DNA of 64,000 bases, taken from positions 1,302,001 through 1,366,000 of the forward strand of contig NZ_CAJNBJ010000001.1 in NCBI RefSeq assembly GCF_905220995.1. The letters are read 5' to 3'. Position numbers and translations under genes: made by a program. This document shows, one piece after another, positions 19,209-28,506 of this stretch. The DNA comes from Nitrospira defluvii (GTDB taxonomy: Bacteria; Nitrospirota; Nitrospiria; Nitrospirales; Nitrospiraceae). Under the pieces are notes generated by a model. That model did not search any database and was not told the DNA's origin. It saw nothing but the letters and a program-made list of their open reading frames with translations. Position 1 is the first letter of the stretch; the number at the start of each line of letters is the position of its first letter.

Positions 19209-22200
19209 GTGCGATTCGATAAAAAACCGCCCCTGAAATCCGACAAGAAAGTCCCGCCAAAGACCCAGAAGAAGGGCAGCATCGGCTATAACAAAAAGTC
19301 GGCGTTGCTGGAAGACGCCATTACGCAAATGAACGCCGGCAAGTACGGCCGTGCCTCGTCTGCGTTGAAAGATCTTCTCGCGCTCGATCCGCTCAATGCC
19401 GAAGCGCGACGGCTATTTGCCACGCTGCATTTGCGGCTGGGCAGTCTCATGAGCGCCAGGACGGCGTTCGAATCATTGGCCCGGGAGGCCATGGAGCGCC
19501 AGGACTATTGGTTGGCGGAGTCGCTCTTGCGTGAATACCTCACGGCGGGCCCTCGTTATGTCCCCTTCCTGGAAATGCTGGGACATGTCTATGAAGAAAA
19601 GGGCGATGTCATGGCTGCGGTGGCCGAGTACGGCAAGGCGGTCGAAGTCTTGCTGGAAGATCCCGATGCCGAGAACCCGAATCGGCCCAGTGAACTCTTT
19701 GCGCGCATTCGTGCGCTCGCACCCGGGAGCCCGGTCGCCTTCCGCTTCGCTGCTATGTTTGACACCGTGACGGGGCAAGTGTTGCAGGCCGCCCCTCAGC
19801 CCACGATTGCCGATGTGGCGAGTGAACCGACTGCTGTTGAGGCGGTGCCGGACTCGTCCGTGGAGAGTGCCGGGCTTATGCCCTGGGAGCAGATGGATTC
19901 GGTGCCGACGGTGCCAGTGACTCCAGAGGTGTTGCCCGCCTCGGCAGCCGAGCCATCGACGGAGGCGCTGGAAGCGATCGCGCCTCCGGTCCTGCCGGAT
20001 GAAGCGGCGTCAGTGATGAATCAACAGGAGATGCCGCCCGAAGTGCCGGCACCGGCGCAAGCCGTGGATTTTGATGCCAAGCCGGAACCGGAGGTATCTA
20101 TCGAACCGGCACCTGTCCTTGCAGCTGGTGCGGCAGAGCCCGTTGAACTCGTCGTTCACGATCTCCCGCCTGTGAGCGACAAGACTGCTGCGTCGACGGA
20201 AGAGGTGGCGGTGCCTGTTTCTCCGGTTGCGGACGTGCCCCAGTCTGTAATCGAAGTCCAGACGGAACCCAATCCGCACCCGATTGCCCAGGCGCCGACT
20301 GGCCCGAAGGCGATGCCGTGGGATCAGGTCGAGGAAGATGTCGCGGCAATCGCCCCTCCCCTTTTAACTCCGGAAGCGAGCGTGGCGGAAGAGGCCAGCG
20401 CACCAGCTCCTGTCCAGTCGACTGAGTCGGTCATGGAACCAACCTCCATGGTCGACCCGGTGCCTCCTGTTTTGGAGGTGCTGGCTCAGAGTGGGACTCA
20501 CCCGATCGCCGAGGTGCCCAAGGCCCCTGTACCCATGCCTTGGGACCAAGTGGAGGAGACGGCCATCCTGATTCCACCGCCGACCGAGCCTTCGGCATCG
20601 GCTGAGATGACGCCTCCCACCATCGAAGTCCTCACACAGACCAGCAGCCATCCGATTGCCCAGGCACCGACGAGCCCGGCCTCCATGCCATGGGATCAAG
20701 TTCAGGAGGGGACGAGTTCGACAGCTGTACCAGCTGAGCTCACAGATGACAGCCCCAGCGTGGAAACCACGCTGCCTGGCGAAACAGCGGTGGCCCAGCC
20801 TGCGACTGATTCTGCTGTGACGTCGGAACAGGCTGCCGGGCAGGCCCGTTCTGAAGTCACGTCCTCCGGGCTGACGTGGGACGAGATTCTTGCGGCAGTT
20901 GCGGCCATGCAAGCTCCCACCGAGCCTGCATCGACCCAGGTACATGAGCCGCCTGAACTGGTTTCCGATCAGCCTCCAGCTCAATCATCTGCTTCCGTGG
21001 TCACCGACTCTGCTGACGGTGTCGATGCAGACCCGTTGCCGGCCGATCTGCCGGCGGTGGAGCCCTTGGGCGAATCGGGCATTGCCGCTCGCTCGTTGTC
21101 GGCACCCATGCCGTGGGAGCAGATCGAACTGGAGCACGTCACGATTCCGCGGCAGGAGCCGGACACAGAGGGTGTCCCCGTCACGGCTGAGGCTGCCGGT
21201 GTCGAACGGGAGCCCACGTTGGTGTTACCGGCTGCGCCTGAGCTGTCAGGCCCGGCGGCGACAGACGAGATCCCCGAACAGGACGTCGTGGTCGCTCCCG
21301 CCCTGGACGCGCATGCCGATGCCGCGTCGGAGGGCAGGATTCTGTCTCCAGATGTTCCGATAGAGCCACAACGGGAATCGACCCCGCTGCCCGTGCAGAC
21401 ACAGCAGACGATTCATGAACCGGTGCCGGATCTGTTACCGGGAGAGTTGTCGAAGGCTGACCAGCTTTCGACAGTCACGGGAGTGCAGTCTGCGGAGCCG
21501 GCCTTCCGTCTGGCCGAGAGCACCATGCTGATGCCGACGGCAGCAGAGGCCCCGCCTCCTGTCAGCATGGAGCCGGTCACAGACTTCGCGCTTGCCGAGG
21601 GCCAACAGACATCGATGGAGGCCTCAGCGTCGGAAGTGGTCACGCCGGTAGTGGAACCTGTTGACGCGACGGCCGTGCAGGAGATCGTTGAGCCCGCCCC
21701 GATCGAAATGACCTCGGAGGTCACTGTTTCGCCAGATTTGCCTGAGCCATTGGTCGAGCCCATCGCCGCTGAAGTGGAAGAGGCTGGGGTGCAGCCGCCG
21801 GCCTCAGAGGATGCTCCCATTCTTGGGCAGGAACCGATGCCAGTCCCCGAGGTGGACAGTCCGCTTCAGGCTCCGACCGGTGAGCCCCTCGCTGAACGTA
21901 TCGAGTGCGTGCCTGTGCCGACGGATTCCATTCAACAGTCGTCGGCGGTTGCGGAGATCCAGGCTGCGGCAATGGCTCCGGTGGAAGAATCGGTCCCGGC
22001 CCCCATCCCCGTTGAGACTGTGGATGGCCCGGAGCCGGTGGTGTCTGCTGGTGTGACGGAGATAGAGGTGCCGGCTGACGCTGTCGCGCTCCCCGTAGCA
22101 AAGGAGTCCACGCCTGCGACGACAGCCCACTTAGAGCCGGTGGCCGATGACGGTGTGAAGATTCTCTGGGAGGATTCGTCCTCAGCGCCGCCCCCCGCTG

Positions 22201-23897
22201 CCTCCAGCGGGAACCTGTTGACCCGCTGGTTCAAAAAGTCCGCCGCGCCGATTCATGCTGACACCGGTGCGGTTGCAGAGGTCGCACCGTCTGTTGATCA
22301 ACCGCCTGTAGCTGAAGCTCCGCTGCCGTTGCACGAGGAGACTCCCGCTGAGCCTCTGGAGGAGCCCGTGCTTGAGCCGGTGGCAGAGGCTGCCCCGGTG
22401 CTTGTGCACGAGCCTCCTCAGCGCCCTGCGCTCAGCCGGCCTGCCGGGAAACCTGTGTGGACCCGCGTGGGAGAGGTGGTGGCCTCGCTCGTCGGCGCCG
22501 GAGTGTCCACGACGCGATCGTTGGTTGTCATGGTGTTGGCCCTGGTCGGGCTGGTGTTGTTCCTCGTCGGGGGAACGGTGGCGGTAGTAGCGCTCACATG
22601 GCTGGTTCTCGAGGAGCAGCCGAGTGCGGCCTATCGCAACATGACATCGGTGCCACAGCAGATGCTGCAGGATTCGACCAAGAACGGGTATTTCCTTCTC
22701 CTCGGCCTCGGTGCGTCCTCGACGCAGGATCCGGTTCAAGTGGGGATGGACCGACGCGTCGAAGGAGCCGATCAGGCCTTCGCGCTCACCTGCCTCGGCG
22801 GGGAAGGCGCAGGAGTCGGCGGGGAACAAAGCGCATCGGCGGAGGCGGCCGGAAAGTGGCTCAAGGCCTCAGACCCGGCTTTGCAGATATCGCAGAACGC
22901 CGGTGGGGTGAAGGCCTTGGTGTCCCAGAACGAGGTCGGGTTGGCTCGGTATCGACAATGGTTGAGCAAGCCGTTTGAAGACGAGGGATACGGGAAACCG
23001 ATCAGTCCGAACTGCGCCCTGATCCTCCAGACCCATCGGCTCTATGTTGCGGAAGGGTTTGCGCAGGATGTTGAGACAGGGGTGGCCCGGCTCGAAACCG
23101 ATCTGACGGCGTGGCGAACGGTGTTGGGTCAGGCGAAGACCATGCCGATGAAGTTACTGGCCGCTGCCGCCATGAATGACGACATTGCGGTGATGGGGGG
23201 GCTGTTCCAACGGCCCGACCTCGATGAACGCCAGATCGGCCGGTTGGCCAAACTGGCGCGGCCGCTTGAGCCTGCGGAGCAGTCCGTTCGCTGGCCGATG
23301 CAGAGTCAGTTCGTGTTGGCCACGAACTCGGTGGATGAGGCCATCAGCCGTGACCGGGCTGCTACCCGTCCGTTCTACGGTGCGATTGCGGCGGTCTTGC
23401 CCCTGCCCAAGCAACGTCGGTTCAATGCCTATGCCGAGTATTATGATGTCGCCGGAAAGGCCGCGGCTGACGGCCGCTATGCCGATTTGCCGAAGCAATC
23501 GCAATATGTGCATGCGCCTCCGTACGGCGTGAGCGATGTTGTGCTAAATCCCATCGAAAGCCTCGTCGGAGTCGATCCCCTCCCGACCTGGGAGGCCTAT
23601 GCCGGTCGAGTGTTGGAAACCGACGCGCGCTTGAGACTGGCCTCATTGCAGGCGTGGTTGCGCCGGACACCGTCGGAACAAGACCTGCTGACGAGGCTCG
23701 CCAAGGCCGGACAAGGCGTGTATGACCCCTTCACGGGCCTGCCGATGTTGGTGAATCTCAAGAAAGGTGTCCTCTACAGCGTCGGTCCTGACCTCAAGGA
23801 CCATGAGGCGCATGAGCGGCTGGACCTTGTCGCCAAGATTCCGCCGGTCGCCTGGAGCGGCGGGAAGAAGGGGATAGATCAGGGCGCCGCCAAATAA
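19209..23897 (+). CDS. Giant TPR / disordered / single-TM protein with MPW[DE]Q repeats
   Basis: This 1562-aa protein starts at GTG. Residues 1-30 are Lys-rich, and about 30-190 form TPR-like helices (AGKYGRASSALKDLLALDP). Residues about 200-1090 are a Pro/Val/Glu/Ala-rich, surely disordered region. The short motif MPW[DE]Q occurs at residues 224, 369, 443, 493 and 634, with weaker forms LTWDE (555) and ILWED (985). Three copies follow HPIA[QE]xP. One transmembrane helix lies at about 1105-1130. The C-terminal 430 residues would be on the far side of the membrane, ending in DPFTGLPM and LYSVGPD. I recognise no named family. It stands alone on the strand. Confidence 0.85.
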   Translation: MRFDKKPPLKSDKKVPPKTQKKGSIGYNKKSALLEDAITQMNAGKYGRASSALKDLLALDPLNAEARRLFATLHLRLGSLMSARTAFESLAREAMERQDYWLAESLLREYLTAGPRYVPFLEMLGHVYEEKGDVMAAVAEYGKAVEVLLEDPDAENPNRPSELFARIRALAPGSPVAFRFAAMFDTVTGQVLQAAPQPTIADVASEPTAVEAVPDSSVESAGLMPWEQMDSVPTVPVTPEVLPASAAEPSTEALEAIAPPVLPDEAASVMNQQEMPPEVPAPAQAVDFDAKPEPEVSIEPAPVLAAGAAEPVELVVHDLPPVSDKTAASTEEVAVPVSPVADVPQSVIEVQTEPNPHPIAQAPTGPKAMPWDQVEEDVAAIAPPLLTPEASVAEEASAPAPVQSTESVMEPTSMVDPVPPVLEVLAQSGTHPIAEVPKAPVPMPWDQVEETAILIPPPTEPSASAEMTPPTIEVLTQTSSHPIAQAPTSPASMPWDQVQEGTSSTAVPAELTDDSPSVETTLPGETAVAQPATDSAVTSEQAAGQARSEVTSSGLTWDEILAAVAAMQAPTEPASTQVHEPPELVSDQPPAQSSASVVTDSADGVDADPLPADLPAVEPLGESGIAARSLSAPMPWEQIELEHVTIPRQEPDTEGVPVTAEAAGVEREPTLVLPAAPELSGPAATDEIPEQDVVVAPALDAHADAASEGRILSPDVPIEPQRESTPLPVQTQQTIHEPVPDLLPGELSKADQLSTVTGVQSAEPAFRLAESTMLMPTAAEAPPPVSMEPVTDFALAEGQQTSMEASASEVVTPVVEPVDATAVQEIVEPAPIEMTSEVTVSPDLPEPLVEPIAAEVEEAGVQPPASEDAPILGQEPMPVPEVDSPLQAPTGEPLAERIECVPVPTDSIQQSSAVAEIQAAAMAPVEESVPAPIPVETVDGPEPVVSAGVTEIEVPADAVALPVAKESTPATTAHLEPVADDGVKILWEDSSSAPPPAASSGNLLTRWFKKSAAPIHADTGAVAEVAPSVDQPPVAEAPLPLHEETPAEPLEEPVLEPVAEAAPVLVHEPPQRPALSRPAGKPVWTRVGEVVASLVGAGVSTTRSLVVMVLALVGLVLFLVGGTVAVVALTWLVLEEQPSAAYRNMTSVPQQMLQDSTKNGYFLLLGLGASSTQDPVQVGMDRRVEGADQAFALTCLGGEGAGVGGEQSASAEAAGKWLKASDPALQISQNAGGVKALVSQNEVGLARYRQWLSKPFEDEGYGKPISPNCALILQTHRLYVAEGFAQDVETGVARLETDLTAWRTVLGQAKTMPMKLLAAAAMNDDIAVMGGLFQRPDLDERQIGRLAKLARPLEPAEQSVRWPMQSQFVLATNSVDEAISRDRAATRPFYGAIAAVLPLPKQRRFNAYAEYYDVAGKAAADGRYADLPKQSQYVHAPPYGVSDVVLNPIESLVGVDPLPTWEAYAGRVLETDARLRLASLQAWLRRTPSEQDLLTRLAKAGQGVYDPFTGLPMLVNLKKGVLYSVGPDLKDHEAHERLDLVAKIPPVAWSGGKKGIDQGAAK

Positions 23898-24325
23898 TCC
23901 TTCCCGCCACTTTTGTTCCTCGATGCCGCTTGGTATCCCTCTTGTCTTGGGCGTTGGCTCTTCTCAGCCCGATCAAATCCCATCGTAAATCAGGTCAACC
24001 GGACGTGGGTGTCTGCGTTTTCTCCTCTCAAGGGAGTGGCTCGTCCGGCGTGTCATCGGAACCGAGACAGGACGGCCATCCGGCAGGGCGGATCAGGGAG
24101 TGCACGGATGTTTCCCAGTGTCATGGTGCGATCTGCAGCGACCCTTGATTTCATGATGATGCAGGCCGAGAATCGGAGCGGTTGCATCGGTTTTTGGCCC
24201 CAGGCATACGAGACTCCGCAGGATTGTCAGGGCAGGCCTCATCGGCAAGAGGGCATCGGTGGATGGTTGAGTGCCGGTTGTTCTCCAGAGGCCGGCCTCT
24301 CGATGCATGTGAAATGGGTGGGGGA
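23898..24325. other. 428-bp region without a convincing gene
   Basis: A plus-strand frame from 23913 ends by ATGA overlap with the sigma-factor start at 24326, but its protein shows no domain or usual composition. The promoter of the sigma-factor operon should lie here; I saw no strong hexamer pair. Confidence 0.5.
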
Positions 24326-24943
24326 ATGAGCGGCTGGCATGCTCCCGCAGCCGTCGATGGACAGCCAGGCGACCTCTGCCTGGGTGAGAGGGTGGGCTCT
24401 CTGGATCGAATCCAGGCATTGGACCGGTTCCTGGCGGGGATTGAGCGGCGCGCATTTCGTATGGCGCATCTCGCCACGGGGAATGAAGATGAGGCGCTGG
24501 ATCTCGTCCAGGATGCCATGCTGAAACTGGCCCAGAAGTATGGTGCGCGGCCTGAGGAGGAATGGGGGCCGCTGTTTCATTGTATTCTTCAAAGCCGCAT
24601 TCGGGATTGGTATCGACGGGAACGGGTGCGGAATCGGCTGCGAGAGTTCTTTCGCGGTTCGCAGGACGAGGAAGAGGGCGAAGACCCGCTGGAGCAGGTT
24701 CCCGACTCGACGGGGCCCGCACCCGATGAGGAGGTACAGCGGAAACGGGCCTGTGCGGCATTGGAGGTCGCCTTGCAAGCCCTTCCGCTGCGCCAGCAAC
24801 AGGCGTTTCTCTTGCGTATCTGGGAGGAACTGGACGTGGCACAAACGGCGCGGGCCATGGGGTGCTCGGAAGGCAGCGTCAAAACCCATTTGTTTCGTGC
24901 CCTGCAGGTCTTGCGACAGCGATTGGGAGCACATTGGCCATGA
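24326..24943 (+). CDS. RNA polymerase sigma factor, ECF-like sigma-70
   Basis: This 205-aa protein has a region 2 with [21 protein letters not shown] and the -10 binding helix [18 protein letters not shown], an acidic linker, and region 4 with [20 protein letters not shown] (20 residues) plus the helix-turn-helix [20 protein letters not shown] given here as [11 protein letters not shown]. The start MSGWHAP has GGGGGA just before. It is coupled by ATGA to a DUF3619 gene. The order sigma-DUF3619-DUF3106 is seen in other bacteria and suggests that DUF3619 controls the sigma factor. Confidence 0.9.
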   Translation: MSGWHAPAAVDGQPGDLCLGERVGSLDRIQALDRFLAGIERRAFRMAHLATGNEDEALDLVQDAMLKLAQKYGARPEEEWGPLFHCILQSRIRDWYRRERVRNRLREFFRGSQDEEEGEDPLEQVPDSTGPAPDEEVQRKRACAALEVALQALPLRQQQAFLLRIWEELDVAQTARAMGCSEGSVKTHLFRALQVLRQRLGAHWP

Positions 24944-25296
24944 ACCAACGATCGGATGAGCAGCTGGATCCGCTGGCATCAGCGGCGAAGCGTCTGCTTG
25001 ATCAGAGTGTCGAGGAGCTTGATCGGAAGACAGTTTTCGCACTGCAGCGTGCGCGGCTGAATGCTGTCAGCTTGTCGCGCACGCGGCGACCCTGGCCTCG
25101 ATGGGCCCCTGCTCTGGCCTTGGCCTCGATGGCCGCTTTGGCGGTGACGATGTGGCTGTGGCAGGTGAATGGCGTGAACCATTCGCCTCTGCTGTTGGAA
25201 GATCTCGAACTAATGCAATCGCCGGAAAATCTCGAATTGTCTGAAGACTTCGAGTTTTACGATTGGCTGGCCGATGGTACTGCCACAACCGGGTAG
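24940..25296 (+). CDS. DUF3619-like membrane protein, possible anti-sigma factor
   Basis: This 118-aa protein overlaps the sigma gene by 4 bp. Its N-terminal cytoplasmic segment ([20 protein letters not shown]) is followed by one transmembrane helix at about residues 58-78 ([20 protein letters not shown]) and an acidic periplasmic tail ([17 protein letters not shown]). The LD..T...L...R pattern and the acidic end match DUF3619. Position and topology suggest an anti-sigma role, which is inference. Confidence 0.75.
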   Translation: MNQRSDEQLDPLASAAKRLLDQSVEELDRKTVFALQRARLNAVSLSRTRRPWPRWAPALALASMAALAVTMWLWQVNGVNHSPLLLEDLELMQSPENLELSEDFEFYDWLADGTATTG

Positions 25297-25600
25297 GTCG
25301 GGACTGATGCTTCTGGTCTGTCTGGCGGTCGCGGTTGGAGACGCGGCGCCGGCATCAACGCCGCCAGCAGACGAGCCCGATGGTGAGTTGCTGGATTTCT
25401 TGGGCAGTTGGCAGGACGAGCAAGGCCGTTGGATCGATCCCTTTACCTCAACCGACGATCATGCTGCGCTGCCCCATGCCGAACCGAAACCGAATCTCAA
25501 CGGCATGCCCGCGGAAACTCGCAAGCCTGCACAGGAGCCCTCGCCAACGTCCGGCAAAGACCGTTCGCGTGACCCGCTGAGCATGGAAACTGGCCCATGA
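25274..25600 (+). CDS. Small secreted protein of the sigma operon
   Basis: This 108-aa protein overlaps the previous gene by 23 bp and the next by 4 bp. Residues 10-25 form a signal peptide (LMLLVCLAVAVGDAAPA). The mature part has a short conserved-looking block, ELLDFLGSWQDEQGRWIDPF, followed by a disordered tail rich in Pro, Glu and Lys. No function is known to me; it belongs with the neighbouring DUF3106 protein. Confidence 0.7.
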   Translation: MVLPQPGRSGLMLLVCLAVAVGDAAPASTPPADEPDGELLDFLGSWQDEQGRWIDPFTSTDDHAALPHAEPKPNLNGMPAETRKPAQEPSPTSGKDRSRDPLSMETGP

Positions 25601-26103
25601 ACATACTGTTGGTAGGAATCATGCTGGTGTTCATCGGGGTGATGCCTTCCTGGGCGCAGGGTGATCCGGCAGCGGTGCCGTGGAACCAGCTGAGTCCGGG
25701 TGAGCAGCAATTGTTGCAGCGGTTCAGTGACAGCTGGGATCAGTTACCGCCGCGAAAACAGCAACGTTTGCGGAAGGGTGCCCAACAGTGGGGCACCATG
25801 ACGCCTGAAGAGCGACAGGAGGCGAAGCAACGCTTCAAACAATGGCGAGCGCTTCCGCCGGAGCAACAACAGCAGATGCGTGAACGTTTTCAACAGTTTC
25901 GTCAGCTTCCGCTGGAACAGCGTGAGTCGGTGCGCAATGCCCGACGGTGGTTTCGGTCGCTCCCTCCCGAACAGCGGAAGGAATTGCGGGAAAAGTTTCA
26001 GACGATGTCCCCGGAGGAACGTCGTGCCTATCGACGCGAGCTGCGACGCCAGTACGGGGGGAATGGCGGCAACCAGGCTCCGGAGGGGACATCCTCACGT
26101 TAG
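25597..26103 (+). CDS. DUF3106 periplasmic helical-repeat protein
   Basis: This 168-aa protein has a signal peptide (residues 1-18, ending PSWAQG). The rest is five or so helical repeats with the pattern LxPxEQ(Q/R)xxxxxFxxWxxL, for example MTPEERQEAKQRFKQWRALP and LPPEQRKELREKFQTMSPEE. This is the DUF3106 pattern, recalling Spy/CpxP-like periplasmic helices, though homology is not shown. It is the last gene of the sigma operon. Confidence 0.85.
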   Translation: MNILLVGIMLVFIGVMPSWAQGDPAAVPWNQLSPGEQQLLQRFSDSWDQLPPRKQQRLRKGAQQWGTMTPEERQEAKQRFKQWRALPPEQQQQMRERFQQFRQLPLEQRESVRNARRWFRSLPPEQRKELREKFQTMSPEERRAYRRELRRQYGGNGGNQAPEGTSSR

Positions 26104-26150
26104 TAGCGGGGCGCCTTCAGTCCCTCAGCTTCCCGTGCTCCCGCGGATTG

Positions 26151-27128
26151 CTAGGCTGCGTGTGAGTCGGAGGCTGGGTCTTCGGTCTCTGTCTTTCTGT
26201 TGTCTTTTACGTAGACACTGCCCGGTTGGCTCTTGGCAAGCTTCTTCAATTCCGAGGCAATCTTGCTGACATCGCCAGGGTGGGAGATGGTGCGATGTTC
26301 ATTGGTCACGACGGCGATCGACAGGCTCATGATCGGAAAGCGTTCGTGGTTGCCGCGTCGGTCGACCGAGTCGATGAATCCTTTGGCGCGGTCCTCCGGA
26401 TCGTAGAAATCCGGGATCACCAAGTCGAACCGTTTGATCAGGGTCTGGCAAATGACTTCAATGGTGGTCGGCACACTCATAAACACAAAATCGTCTCCGC
26501 CCACATGGCCGACGAATCCGTCCGTTCCCGCTAGTTCGCTCACGACGGTCGTGAGAATCCGGCAGGTGACCACCAACACTTCATCGCCTCGGGCGTACCC
26601 GTAGCGGTCGTTGAATGATTTGAAGTTGTCGATGTCCAGGTAGGCGAGCGCGAAGGGCGCGCCGCTTTCGATCCGTGCCGTCGTTTCGTGGAGAATGGTG
26701 CTGTTCCCCGGCAGGCGAGTGAGCGGATTGGCGTCCAGCGAACGCTCAAGCCGACTGAGACACAGACGCACCCGTTGCGGGACTTCCTCCGGGCGGTAGG
26801 GCACGGCAATGTAATCGTCGATGCCGAGTGTGGCCCAATCCAAATCGTTGACCCGGATATCCCGCACCAGGATGATCAATGGCAGCCGCCCCAAGAAAGG
26901 ATCGGTGCGTAGCTCCCGGGCCAGCGTGTCCGCCGAGCGCCCATTCGTGCCTTCCGCCGCCAGCACCAGGCACGGCGGATCGTGCACCAGTTCATGCATG
27001 GCCAATCGTCCCGCATCGGCGGCGATGACGCTGAACCCTGACCGATTGAGCCCGATCGTCAACCGCTCGATTTCGATCGGGTCGTTGTGCAGGAGCAGGA
27101 TCCGTCGATTGGCAGGAAGCCCACTCAT
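26151..27128 (-). CDS. Pseudo-receiver plus GGDDF (diguanylate cyclase-like) protein
   Basis: This 325-aa protein has an N-terminal receiver-like fold (RILLLHNDPIEIERL) in which the phospho-acceptor strand reads CLVLAAEG, so the Asp is replaced. A GGDEF domain follows from about residue 135 (DANPLTRLPGN, LDIDNFKSFND). The signature reads GHVGGDDF, a variant of GG[DE]EF, and the RxxD inhibitory site upstream is absent. Catalysis is therefore uncertain. The start ATG overlaps the HDOD gene stop (ATGA), showing translational coupling. Confidence 0.88.
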   Translation of the reverse strand: MSGLPANRRILLLHNDPIEIERLTIGLNRSGFSVIAADAGRLAMHELVHDPPCLVLAAEGTNGRSADTLARELRTDPFLGRLPLIILVRDIRVNDLDWATLGIDDYIAVPYRPEEVPQRVRLCLSRLERSLDANPLTRLPGNSTILHETTARIESGAPFALAYLDIDNFKSFNDRYGYARGDEVLVVTCRILTTVVSELAGTDGFVGHVGGDDFVFMSVPTTIEVICQTLIKRFDLVIPDFYDPEDRAKGFIDSVDRRGNHERFPIMSLSIAVVTNEHRTISHPGDVSKIASELKKLAKSQPGSVYVKDNRKTETEDPASDSHAA

Positions 27129-27961
27129 AAATAGTCGTCGATGGTTTGGAATTCTTCCGTGGCTTGGGCGAGACATCCGGCGAGGCTCTGTGCGTCCAAG
27201 CCGACCAGTTCCCAGGCCTGGCGCGACAGCGGGGGCACGAGATCGTCGCCGGGGTTGCCGCAGGCAAGGCCTTTCACCAAGACATCGGCCACGTGCACGA
27301 TGGCGGTTTGCAGCTTCGCGTCTTGCGCCGCCGCCGGCGTGTGATGATGGAGGATAGGTTCCCGCAGGCTGGCCGGGAGATGCCAGGCGGTGGCGAGCCA
27401 GCCCCCCACGTCCGCATGGGTTACCTCGAACAGCGCCTGTTCGGTTTCCATCAGGGAGTGGGAGGTGTTTTTGGTTGCCTGCGTGATCTGCTGGCCGACA
27501 TCAGGCCATTTCACATACAGCACGACCTTACCGATATCGTGCAGCAGCCCACCGACAAATACTTCTTCCGGGTTCTTCAGGCCCGCCTTCGTGCCGAGAA
27601 TGTGGGACGTGATGGCGACGCCCAAGGAGTGGCGCCACAGTTCATTCATCCCGGCGTTACGCATCATGTCGAAGGCGGTGGCGCACAACGTCAGGCCCTT
27701 CACGACATTGAGGCCCAGCACCACCACGGCATGGGCGACCGAGGCGATGCGCGAGGGGAATCCGTAAAACGGCGAATTCGCCAGTCGTAGGACTTTGGCC
27801 GACAGCACTTGGTCTTTTTCGATCAGGATGCCGATCTCCTCGGCGGAGACATTAGGCCGGCCGATCATGGAGGCCAGTTTCTGTACGACATGGGGCAGGG
27901 TCGGCAATTCCCCCACCTGCTCAATCCGTCGTCGAAGGTCTACCTTGGCCGAAGGGCTCAT
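27125..27961 (-). CDS. HDOD domain signalling protein
   Basis: This 278-aa protein is a single HDOD domain. It has the opening LPTLPHVVQKLASMIGRP, KVLRLANSPFYG and GGLLHDIGKVVLY, where the HD pair is intact. HDOD proteins take part in signalling, often with c-di-GMP enzymes, without a settled activity. It lies in a three-gene coupled operon: small domain (28293), HDOD, receiver-GGDDF, each joined by a 4-bp overlap. Confidence 0.92.
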   Translation of the reverse strand: MSPSAKVDLRRRIEQVGELPTLPHVVQKLASMIGRPNVSAEEIGILIEKDQVLSAKVLRLANSPFYGFPSRIASVAHAVVVLGLNVVKGLTLCATAFDMMRNAGMNELWRHSLGVAITSHILGTKAGLKNPEEVFVGGLLHDIGKVVLYVKWPDVGQQITQATKNTSHSLMETEQALFEVTHADVGGWLATAWHLPASLREPILHHHTPAAAQDAKLQTAIVHVADVLVKGLACGNPGDDLVPPLSRQAWELVGLDAQSLAGCLAQATEEFQTIDDYL

Positions 27962-28293
27962 GTGGTCGGCGGTGCCTCCGGAGGATCGGACACTCCGTGT
28001 GTCGCCCGAAGTTGGAGGCGAATTGCTTCACGAAGCTGGTATTGGATTGGATCGTCGATCACGCGTCGGAAGCGATGGTCGAGTTCCGCTTCCAACTCAT
28101 CGAGGGTCTTCCCGCTGGCGCCACCGGCTTCGCCGTCCACGTAGACGGAGGGGAGCCCCAGGCGTTGGAGCCGGGCCAGGGTCGCATCATCCAGTTCCGC
28201 GCCGATGGGGAGCACGACCAACCCCGTGCTGTTGGTGACAGGCTTGGCCAGGATCATCCCCGGCGTGAGTTCTTCGATCACGACGCGTTTCAT
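27958..28293 (-). CDS. Small protein resembling the N-terminal domain of HD-GYP phosphodiesterases
   Basis: This 111-aa protein begins RVVIEELTPGMILAKPVTN, then TGLVVLPIGAELDDATLARLQRLG (core LPIGAELDD). This is the beta-rich module often found in front of HD-GYP domains (DUF3391-like). Here it stands alone and overlaps the HDOD gene by 4 bp, so it may be a split-off partner for it. The C-terminal 40 residues are polar helix and tail. Confidence 0.7.
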   Translation of the reverse strand: MKRVVIEELTPGMILAKPVTNSTGLVVLPIGAELDDATLARLQRLGLPSVYVDGEAGGASGKTLDELEAELDHRFRRVIDDPIQYQLREAIRLQLRATHGVSDPPEAPPTT

Positions 28294-28433
28294 GTGACTG
28301 GTCTCTGCTGGGGCGAACGGTGCAGGGGCCTGATACGGTAGTGCCTTATCGGTCGATTCCGTCTGAATCTAAAGGAGTGAAGGAACCTGGCGGCTGAGAG
28401 TATCAAGGCGGCATACGACTTTGTGTCGTCGGC

Positions 28434-28462
28434 TTGACAGGATGGGGGACATTCCACAGAAT
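28434..28462 (+). promoter_or_regulatory. Sigma-70 promoter of the AIM24-like gene
   Basis: TTGACA (28434-28439), a 17-base spacer and CAGAAT (28457-28462) lie 45 bases before the ATG at 28507. The -35 is perfect and the -10 matches four of six. AAAGGA precedes the start. Confidence 0.65.
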
Positions 28463-28506
28463 CATGCCGGTCACCAGGGGCTGTCGTTTGACGAAAGGAA
28501 CGATCG

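Noticed and set aside
18734-19222. Overlapping 162- and 144-codon frames before the giant protein
   Set aside because: The composition is irregular (many Cys, Pro, Trp), there is no start signal, and the two frames exclude each other.
23913-24329. 138-codon frame ending by ATGA overlap with the sigma factor
   Set aside because: The overlap is suggestive, but the protein has no domain or secondary-structure pattern and no ribosome-binding site.
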